Of a stretch of 5,372 bases of DNA, positions 1 through 4,749 are shown in pieces (the first letter of the stretch is position 1; each line of letters begins with the position of its first letter). The position numbers were made by a program, and so were the translations under genes. A model generated the notes under the pieces. The model did no database searches and had not been told where the DNA came from. It saw nothing but the letters and a program-made list of their open reading frames with translations. Source of the stretch: an uncultured Collinsella sp. GTDB taxonomy: Bacteria; Actinomycetota; Coriobacteriia; Coriobacteriales; Coriobacteriaceae. The stretch is taken from contig USQE01000095.1 of assembly GCA_900556675.1 (NCBI GenBank), positions 1-5,372 of the forward strand. The letters run 5' to 3'.

Positions 1-1403
1 TCGTGCTCGTGTATCTGACGAGCACGTACCGCGGCTATGCGCAGGGCATGATTTCGAGCTATGCTCGCTTTTTGGGGCTTAACCCGCGCGAGGTCGTCAA
101 CGCTTATTTTGATGACCTCATGGCATATGAACGCGAGACCTCGCAGCAGGGCGGTCGTTTTCAGGATGCTGCCGGCTACGTTAACTCGCGTTCGTCGGTC
201 GATAACGGACGCTTTCTGATGGTTCAGGGTGGTCGCTCGACGCGGTACGGCCAGCGCCCTCCGCAGGCGGGCTATATCACCGAGACGGGCTCCAGCGAGG
301 AGATTCGTTCTCAGCGAGATCGCTTTCGCAGTACGCCCATGCCTGATGACCGTGCGCTTCCCGCCGCTCGCGGGTTGAGTCGCGATCCCCGCGCCGGTTA
401 CGGCGACGGTGGCTACTCCGGTCGTGGTTATCGCGGAGTTTCTGCCGGGCGTTCCCACGGTGGTTACGCCGACGCCGATACCACGCAGGTGACGCCGCGC
501 CTCCGTTCGCAATCGCAGCCTTACGGGCAGCGCTCTTCGGCGCCTCGCTCTGGCCAGCGTGGCTATCAGAACCGTGGTGAGCTTGCGCCGCGTTCTGGCC
601 AGCGCGGCTCGCAGAGCCAAGGCGGCTATCGTGGTCGTCCCGATAGCGGTCGCGGCCGTATGCCGCAGGGGAATGGGCGTGGCGGCTCCAGTCGCGCACG
701 CAGCGGCGGGCGCGTCTCCCAGAACAACGGACTCGATCCGCGTATCGTTTACGCAGGCATCGGTGCCGTTGCGCTGCTGCTGATTTTGCTCATCGTGGTC
801 CTCCTGCGTGGCTGCGGCTCTTCTGCACCCGAGTCGACGCCTGAGACGCCCGCGGCCACCAAGACGACGACCAAGAAGTCTTCCAAGAAGACCGAATCTG
901 TTGACGAGGATGAAGGCACCGACGAGGCGACGGATTCTGCCGATTCCGATGCCGCCAAGGCGACGGTAAAAAAGGAAGAGGACGAGGTCATCAAGGTCAA
1001 GGTTTCCGTTGCCAAGGGCAAGACCGCCTGGATTGAGGTCAAGGTCGACGGTAAATCGGTCTACGGCGCCCAGGCGACCGGTCCCTTTGAGCAGGAGTAC
1101 ACGCCCGAGTCCTCGATCGAGATCACCACGTCCAAGCCCTCCGATGTTACGGTTACCAAGAACGGTGAAAAGGTTCGCTACGACACCAAGACGTCGGGTG
1201 TGGCGCGCGTGACCATTACCGTTCCCAAGAAGGAGACCGAAGAGTCCGAGGATGGCGAGAGTACCGACGGCACTGATGCTGCCGACGGCACCGACGCCCA
1301 GTCTACCGACGGTACCGACGCCCAATCTGCCGACGGTACCGACACGGCATCCGATGGCCAGACTGCAAACGATTCAGATGACTATTCGTACGACAGCTAC
1401 TAA
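1..1403 (+). CDS. rodZ: RodZ-like HTH membrane protein, 5' end missing
   Basis: This is the C-terminal part (466 visible residues) of a RodZ-family protein; the start lies left of the window. Visible residues 1-45 match the end of the RodZ/HTH_25 domain (VYLTSTYRGYAQGMISSYARFLGLNP, read as YxRGxxxxYARFLGLxP). Residues about 46-246 are low-complexity, rich in Arg, Gly, Ser, Gln and Tyr, with many RG/GGY steps and a duplicated APRSGQRG unit. Residues 248-270 form one hydrophobic helix, and the basic side before it predicts N-in/C-out. A Thr/Lys/Asp/Glu linker follows, then a beta-rich domain (about 329-409, with W343) that resembles the RodZ C-terminal DUF4115 domain, then an Asp-rich tail with DGTDAQS repeats. 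RodZ proteins link MreB and the elongation machinery to the membrane; whether this one does so is inferred from architecture only. Sequence outside the HTH, helix and beta domain is not family-typical. Confidence 0.8.
   Translation, partial: VLVYLTSTYRGYAQGMISSYARFLGLNPREVVNAYFDDLMAYERETSQQGGRFQDAAGYVNSRSSVDNGRFLMVQGGRSTRYGQRPPQAGYITETGSSEEIRSQRDRFRSTPMPDDRALPAARGLSRDPRAGYGDGGYSGRGYRGVSAGRSHGGYADADTTQVTPRLRSQSQPYGQRSSAPRSGQRGYQNRGELAPRSGQRGSQSQGGYRGRPDSGRGRMPQGNGRGGSSRARSGGRVSQNNGLDPRIVYAGIGAVALLLILLIVVLLRGCGSSAPESTPETPAATKTTTKKSSKKTESVDEDEGTDEATDSADSDAAKATVKKEEDEVIKVKVSVAKGKTAWIEVKVDGKSVYGAQATGPFEQEYTPESSIEITTSKPSDVTVTKNGEKVRYDTKTSGVARVTITVPKKETEESEDGESTDGTDAADGTDAQSTDGTDAQSADGTDTASDGQTANDSDDYSYDSY
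540..629 (+). repeat. 45-base coding duplication in the RG-rich linker
   Basis: Two copies of a 15-residue unit start at 540 and 585. Each begins APRSGQRG (identical over 8 residues: 540-563 and 585-608) and then diverges (YQNRGEL against SQSQGGY). The underlying DNA differs mainly at synonymous third positions, which points to an older in-frame duplication kept at protein level. Confidence 0.7.
1263..1352 (+). repeat. Asp-rich tandem repeat near the RodZ-like C-terminus
   Basis: Four consecutive units are visible: TDGTDA (1263-1280), ADGTDAQS (1281-1304), TDGTDAQS (1305-1328) and ADGTDTAS (1329-1352). The last three have a 24-base period. The protein segment (visible residues 421-450) lies outside the membrane by topology prediction and is highly acidic. 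In-frame 24-base units can change copy number by slippage without a frameshift. Confidence 0.8.
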
Positions 1404-1429
1404 GGCTCCCCGTACCGAAAGGAAGAACC

Positions 1430-1927
1430 ATGGCTAAAGATTCCAGCTTCGACGTTGTGTCCGAGGTCAATATGCAGGAGGTCGATAACGCCTTCCAGCA
1501 GACCACCCGCGAGATCTCTCAGCGCTATGACCTCAAGGACTCCGGCGCCACCATCGAGCTTTCGAAGGGCGACATGCTCTTTACGATCAATGCCCCGGCC
1601 GATTTTGTCTCCAAGCAGATCATTGACGTGTTGAGCTCTAAGCTCATCAAGCGCGGCATCGACCTCAAGGCTGTCTCTTGGGACGCGCCGCAGGCGGCTT
1701 CGGGCGGTACCGTGCGCGTGTTTGGCCATATCGTCGAGGGCATTGACCAGGCGACCGCCAAGAAGATCAATAAGGACATCAAGGATCAAAAGCTCAAGGT
1801 CAAGGTGATCATCGAGGCCGATAAACTGCGCGTTACCTCGGCCTCTAAGGATGCTCTTCAGACGGTGATTCAGTTCCTGCGCGACCAGGACTACGGCCAG
1901 CCGCTGCAGTTTACCAATTATCGCTAA
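1430..1927 (+). CDS. yajQ: YajQ-family nucleotide-binding protein
   Basis: The product is a cytoplasmic protein of the YajQ/UPF0234 (DUF520) family, 165 residues, close to the roughly 160-residue norm. Family signatures are visible end to end: FDVVSEVNMQEVDNAF near the start, REISQRYDLKDS, the central GHIVEGIDQATAKKINKDIK segment, KLKVKVIIEADKLRVTSASKDALQ, and the terminal PLQFTNYR. The family has two ferredoxin/RRM-like halves and binds nucleotides or RNA; a Xanthomonas member is described as a cyclic di-GMP effector. The ligand here cannot be told from sequence. The ATG at 1430 is supported by AAAGGAAG at 1418-1425. It begins 26 bases after the rodZ-like stop and ends 26 bases before rimO, so cotranscription is likely. 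Confidence 0.95.
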   Translation: MAKDSSFDVVSEVNMQEVDNAFQQTTREISQRYDLKDSGATIELSKGDMLFTINAPADFVSKQIIDVLSSKLIKRGIDLKAVSWDAPQAASGGTVRVFGHIVEGIDQATAKKINKDIKDQKLKVKVIIEADKLRVTSASKDALQTVIQFLRDQDYGQPLQFTNYR

Positions 1928-1953
1928 TTTACTCGAAAGGACCGCTCTCCAAC

Positions 1954-3303
1954 ATGGATACTCCGTTGGGTTCTGTACTCTATATCACGCTTGGCTGCGC
2001 CAAGAACGAGGTCGATACCGACCGCATGCGTTCGCTGCTGACCGCTGCGGGCTACGAGGAGGCATTCGATCCGCAGGATGCCGATATCGCTATCGTCAAC
2101 ACGTGCTCGTTTCTCGCCTCGGCGACGTCCGAGAGCATCGAGACCACGCTCGAGCTCGCTAACGAGGTGCAGGACGGCGTTCGCGCCTGCCCCATCGTCA
2201 TGTGCGGTTGCGTGCCGTCTCGTTATGGCGATGACCTGCCCGATGAGCTCCCCGAGGTCGCGGCCTTTGTGAAGGCCGATGAGGAAGACGGTATCGTCTC
2301 TGTCATCGATGACGTACTGGGCGTGGAGCGCGAGATCGCAGCCTATATCCCGCAGGTCAAGCGTACCGTCGAGGGCGCCGTTGCCTACGTCAAGATTTCC
2401 GATGGCTGTAATCGTTTTTGCAGCTTCTGCATGATCCCCTACATTCGCGGTCGCTATCATTCGCGTAGTGCCGAGAGCATTATCTCCGAGGTGCGCGACC
2501 TGGTTGCCGGCGGCGTACGCGAGATCGTGCTGATTGGCCAGGACACGGGCATTTGGGGCACCGACTTTGCCGACGAGGACGTCGCCGAGGGCTCGCCGCG
2601 CAATCTGGCGCAGTTGCTGCGTGCCGTCGCCGAGGCCGTGCGCCCGCACAACGTCTGGGTCCGCGTGCTCTATCTGCAGCCTGAGGGCATGACCGACGAG
2701 CTTATCGAGACGATTCGCGATACGCCCGAGGTGCTTCCCTATGTCGATATCCCCGTGCAGCACTGCGACGCGCGCATCCTCAAGGCCATGCGTCGCTCCG
2801 GTTCGCGCCAGGAGCTCGAGGATCTGTTCCGCGACCTTCGCGAGCGCATCCCCGGCATCGTGATTCGCTCCACGGCCATGGTCGGCTTCCCGACCGAGTC
2901 CGACGAAGAGTTCCGCGACCTTATCGACTTTATGGACACCGTTGGCTTTGACTACACGAGCGTTTTCGCCTACTCGCGTGAGGAGGGCAGCCTGGCCGCC
3001 AAGATGGAAGGCCAGGTCGATGAGGAGGTTAAGCTCGAGCGCGCCCAGGAGGCCATGGATCTGGCCGAGTCGCTCGGTTTTGCCGCCACGGCAGCCCATG
3101 TGGGTGAGCGCGCCCAGGTGATCGTCGATGGCATCGAGGAGACCGAGGACGGCGCCGAGCTGATCGGTCACGCCTGGTTCCAGGCGCCCGATTCCGATGG
3201 CGCGGTGCATCTGGACGCCAGCGAGGCGTCCGTGGGCGATATTCTGACTGTCGAGTTTACCGATAGCTTCTGCTATGAGCTTATCGGTCATGTTGTGGAG
3301 TAG
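1954..3303 (+). CDS. rimO: Ribosomal protein S12 methylthiotransferase RimO
   Basis: RimO is a radical SAM enzyme that adds a methylthio group to a conserved aspartate of ribosomal protein S12. The product has 449 residues, near the usual 440. The N-terminal UPF0004 domain (about 7-115) carries the cysteines for the second iron-sulfur cluster: C15 in LGCAKNEVD, C51 in NTCSF and C86 in CGCVPSRYG. The radical SAM motif CNRFCSFC gives C152, C156 and C159, followed by IPYIRGRYHSR, which is more RimO-like than MiaB-like. Further family motifs are IGQDTGIWG (195-203), YLQPEGMTDELI, PYVDIPVQH and GFPTESDEEF (311-320). A TRAM domain ends the protein (about 383-447). The ATG at 1954 has GAAAGG at 1935-1940, about 13 bases away, which is rather far. 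Its stop overlaps the pgsA ribosome binding site. Confidence 0.96.
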   Translation: MDTPLGSVLYITLGCAKNEVDTDRMRSLLTAAGYEEAFDPQDADIAIVNTCSFLASATSESIETTLELANEVQDGVRACPIVMCGCVPSRYGDDLPDELPEVAAFVKADEEDGIVSVIDDVLGVEREIAAYIPQVKRTVEGAVAYVKISDGCNRFCSFCMIPYIRGRYHSRSAESIISEVRDLVAGGVREIVLIGQDTGIWGTDFADEDVAEGSPRNLAQLLRAVAEAVRPHNVWVRVLYLQPEGMTDELIETIRDTPEVLPYVDIPVQHCDARILKAMRRSGSRQELEDLFRDLRERIPGIVIRSTAMVGFPTESDEEFRDLIDFMDTVGFDYTSVFAYSREEGSLAAKMEGQVDEEVKLERAQEAMDLAESLGFAATAAHVGERAQVIVDGIEETEDGAELIGHAWFQAPDSDGAVHLDASEASVGDILTVEFTDSFCYELIGHVVE

Positions 3304-3312
3304 GAGAGCGTC

Positions 3313-3951
3313 GTGGCAAACGAGAGTAATAAGGAACTGACGAGTGTTTGGACGCCCGCCAACATCGTGACGTGCGTTCGCATCGTCTTTATCCCGGTGT
3401 TCATGATCGTCTCGGCCCTGTCTCACGCGAGCGTTGCCGGTACGGACTGGAGCACCTTCGACGGCCCGCTCGCCGCCGCTGCCTTCATTCTGTATGTGAT
3501 CCTGTCGTGCACCGATAAGGTCGACGGCTATCTGGCGCGCTCGCGCAACGAGATCACTGATTTTGGCAAGTTCTTGGACCCCATCGCCGATAAGCTGCTC
3601 GTGTTTTCGGCCCTGCTGCTGTTCCTTGATTTTGGCGCGGTGACCGTGTGGTCCGTGTTCATCATCCTGTTCCGTGAGCTGCTGGTGAGCGCCCTTCGCA
3701 TGGTCGCGAGTGCTGCCGGTGTAGTCGTTGCCGCCGATAAGCTCGGCAAGTACAAGACGGCGACCACGATGGTCTCCATCTGCGGCTATCTGTGCGTCTT
3801 TGCGATGGCCGGCCTTCAGCTGGGGCCGGTGTCGCTGCTGCTCGGTGTCTATTCGGTGTCGCGCTTCCTGTACGTCATCGCCGTGATTTTGACCATTGTC
3901 TCGGGCGCCCAGTACTTCTGGAACTGTCGCAAGATCGTCTTTTCGGTCTAG
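3313..3951 (+). CDS. pgsA: CDP-diacylglycerol--glycerol-3-phosphate 3-phosphatidyltransferase
   Basis: This integral membrane enzyme joins CDP-diacylglycerol and glycerol 3-phosphate to make phosphatidylglycerophosphate, the precursor of phosphatidylglycerol and cardiolipin. The CDP-alcohol phosphatidyltransferase motif D-x2-D-G-x2-A-R-x8-G-x3-D-x3-D is complete: D68, D71, G72, A75, R76, G85, D89 and D93. The N-terminus TPANIVTCVRI matches the usual PN-T--R start of PgsA, and several hydrophobic helices follow (about 18-36, 52-66, 94-120, 152-170, 176-199). Length is 212 residues. The start is GTG at 3313, with AGGAG at 3302-3306 overlapping the rimO stop, which suggests translational coupling. 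Related CDP-alcohol enzymes such as phosphatidylinositol-phosphate synthase are possible, but the N-terminus and the rimO/cinA/recA context favour PgsA. Confidence 0.92.
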   Translation: MANESNKELTSVWTPANIVTCVRIVFIPVFMIVSALSHASVAGTDWSTFDGPLAAAAFILYVILSCTDKVDGYLARSRNEITDFGKFLDPIADKLLVFSALLLFLDFGAVTVWSVFIILFRELLVSALRMVASAAGVVVAADKLGKYKTATTMVSICGYLCVFAMAGLQLGPVSLLLGVYSVSRFLYVIAVILTIVSGAQYFWNCRKIVFSV

Positions 3952-3966
3952 GTCCTGGTGGGTGAC

Positions 3967-3979
3967 GGAGTCTTATTTG
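3967..3979 (+). promoter_or_regulatory. Ribosome binding site favouring a TTG start for cinA
   Basis: GGAG at 3967-3970 sits six bases before TTG at 3977. The competing in-frame GTG at 3962 has only AGG (3950-3952) upstream. The TTG start also leaves 21 residues before the conserved GVTVSTAES segment, close to the 20 in E. coli PncC as I recall it. The GTG remains possible (176 residues). Confidence 0.55.
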
Positions 3980-4492
3980 CAGATCGCCGCAAACAACGAG
4001 GAGCTGGCGCGCGACATTGTCGAGCGCGCGAGTGCCCGTGGTGTGACGGTGTCGACGGCGGAGTCGCTGACGGCGGGCATGATCGCCTCGACGATTGCCG
4101 ATATCCCGGGTGCCTCGGCGGTGCTTCGTGGCGGTGCGGTGACCTACTGCGATGAGATCAAACATCGCGTGCTCGGCGTCGAGCAGGAAACGCTCGATCG
4201 GTTTAGCGCCGTGTCGCACCAGACGGCGCGCGAGATGGCCGTGGGCTCGCTGGACCTCTATCAGAGCGATGTGGCCGTGAGCGCAACGGGCTACGCTGGG
4301 CCCGGTGGCGGCACTGAGCAAGACCCCGCCGGTACGTTCTATATTGGGTGGGCGTATCGTGCGGCCGATGGGGGAGCGCCGGTTGTCGAGTCTGCGCGCT
4401 GTCATTATGAGGGCGATCGGTCGTGCGTTCGTGCCCATGCGGTCGCGGAGGCCTTGGAGCGCATTGTCCGCGTGCTCAATTCTATGGAATAG
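3977..4492 (+). CDS. cinA: CinA C-terminal-type nicotinamide-nucleotide amidase
   Basis: The product is a stand-alone CinA C-terminal domain (PncC type), which deamidates nicotinamide mononucleotide to nicotinate mononucleotide in NAD recycling. From the TTG start it has 171 residues, like E. coli PncC (about 165). Visible family motifs are STAESLTAG (26-34, with the conserved Ser of the active site), GGAVTYCDEIKHRVLGV (52-68), the glycine-rich GYAGPGGGTEQDPAGT (105-120) and EGDR (145-148). The N-terminal molybdopterin-binding-like domain of full-length CinA is absent, and the 25-base gap to pgsA leaves no room for it. The name comes from competence-induced cinA-recA operons; the enzymatic role is better supported than any role in transformation. 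It follows pgsA closely and ends just before a hairpin, so it is probably the last gene of the operon. Start choice is about 60/40 for TTG over GTG at 3962. Confidence 0.92.
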   Translation: MQIAANNEELARDIVERASARGVTVSTAESLTAGMIASTIADIPGASAVLRGGAVTYCDEIKHRVLGVEQETLDRFSAVSHQTAREMAVGSLDLYQSDVAVSATGYAGPGGGTEQDPAGTFYIGWAYRAADGGAPVVESARCHYEGDRSCVRAHAVAEALERIVRVLNSME

Positions 4493-4499
4493 ACGTGGT

Positions 4500-4523
4500 T
4501 TAAGGGGCCTTAGGGCCCCTTAA
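4500..4523 (+). terminator. Hairpin terminator after cinA
   Basis: TTAAGGGGCC (4500-4509) and GGCCCCTTAA (4514-4523) are perfect reverse complements around a four-base loop TTAG. The stem has 10 pairs with six G-C pairs at its top, and begins eight bases after the cinA stop. The following bases (TTGTGG) form no proper T-tract, so it may be a weak or U-tract-poor terminator of the kind common in actinomycetes. No gene on the opposite strand needs termination here. Confidence 0.75.
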
Positions 4524-4587
4524 TTGTGGAGATAGGGACCTTTGACGAGAATTACGTTTGCGCTGGTACATGACCTAAACTATTTCG

Positions 4588-4605
4588 ATCACCCGTATTT
4601 GTGAT
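4588..4605. repeat. Short inverted repeat ATCAC-N8-GTGAT
   Basis: ATCAC (4588-4592) and GTGAT (4601-4605) form a 5-bp inverted repeat with an 8-base spacer, about 100 bases upstream of the recA -35 box. It could be a protein-binding site, but arms this short also occur by chance. Confidence 0.3.
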
Positions 4606-4668
4606 TGGTGGGGTCAAGCGTTTGGTCGGTGATTGGTTGGCGTTTGGTCGGATTTTGGAATGGTCGGG
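4601..4668 (+). repeat. G/T-rich imperfect direct repeats upstream of recA
   Basis: Two imperfect copies abut: each starts GTGATTGGT and ends GCGTTTGGTCGG or its near equivalent (4601-4629 and 4629-4651). A degenerate third copy (4652-4668) keeps TGGTCGG. The short core TTTGGTCGG occurs at 4621-4629 and 4643-4651. The plus strand carries many GG pairs here, unlike the surrounding sequence. The block is noncoding and ends about 22 bases before the recA -35 box. Function is unknown: a regulator binding array or a structured DNA element are both possible. Confidence 0.65.
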
Positions 4669-4690
4669 TGCATATGATGAATCTGAACGG

Positions 4691-4719
4691 TTGACCACGA
4701 ACAGCCGTTCGTTTATTAT
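4691..4719 (+). promoter_or_regulatory. recA promoter
   Basis: TTGACC (4691-4696) and TATTAT (4714-4719) match the housekeeping sigma -35 and -10 consensus at five of six bases each, with the ideal 17-base spacer. Transcription would start near 4726, giving a leader of about 24 bases that contains the recA ribosome binding site AGAGGAGGG (4735-4743). The spacer is almost wholly occupied by the SOS palindrome. Confidence 0.85.
4697..4712. promoter_or_regulatory. LexA binding site (SOS box) of recA
   Basis: ACGAACAGCCGTTCGT is a palindrome with perfect 6-base arms (ACGAAC/GTTCGT) and a 4-base centre. It fits the GAAC-N4-GTTC core of LexA boxes in actinomycetes and Bacillota. It lies between the -35 and -10 boxes of recA, so LexA bound there would block RNA polymerase, and RecA-stimulated LexA cleavage would relieve the block. 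Site identity is inferred from core, spacing and position; the lexA gene is not in the window. Confidence 0.9.
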
Positions 4720-4749
4720 CGTTTCAGGTTGTTAAGAGGAGGGCTATTC

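Noticed and set aside
277..699. Arg/His-rich minus-strand frame over the RodZ-like linker
   Set aside because: Its composition mirrors the repetitive Gly/Arg/Ser codons of the sense strand. The sense frame is continuous with a recognisable HTH end and membrane helix.
1924..3426. A 500-codon open frame on the minus strand across rimO
   Set aside because: It is exactly antisense to rimO, a full-length gene with all its catalytic motifs. Its translation is His/Asp/Gly/Leu-rich without recognisable motifs, as expected for a shadow frame in G+C-rich DNA.
4542..4572. Possible promoter with TTGACG at 4542-4547
   Set aside because: No acceptable -10 lies 16-18 bases downstream (GGTACA or GTACAT only), and no gene starts nearby.
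4673..4678. TATGAT as a second recA -10 box
   Set aside because: It matches the -10 consensus at five of six bases, but no -35 lies at a usable distance (TTGGAA is only 12 bases away). The TTGACC/TATTAT pair is far better.
4524..4690. A small RNA or small protein gene between the cinA hairpin and the recA promoter
   Set aside because: No promoter-terminator pair and no open frame with a ribosome binding site could be identified; the only ATG noted (4570) stops after two codons.
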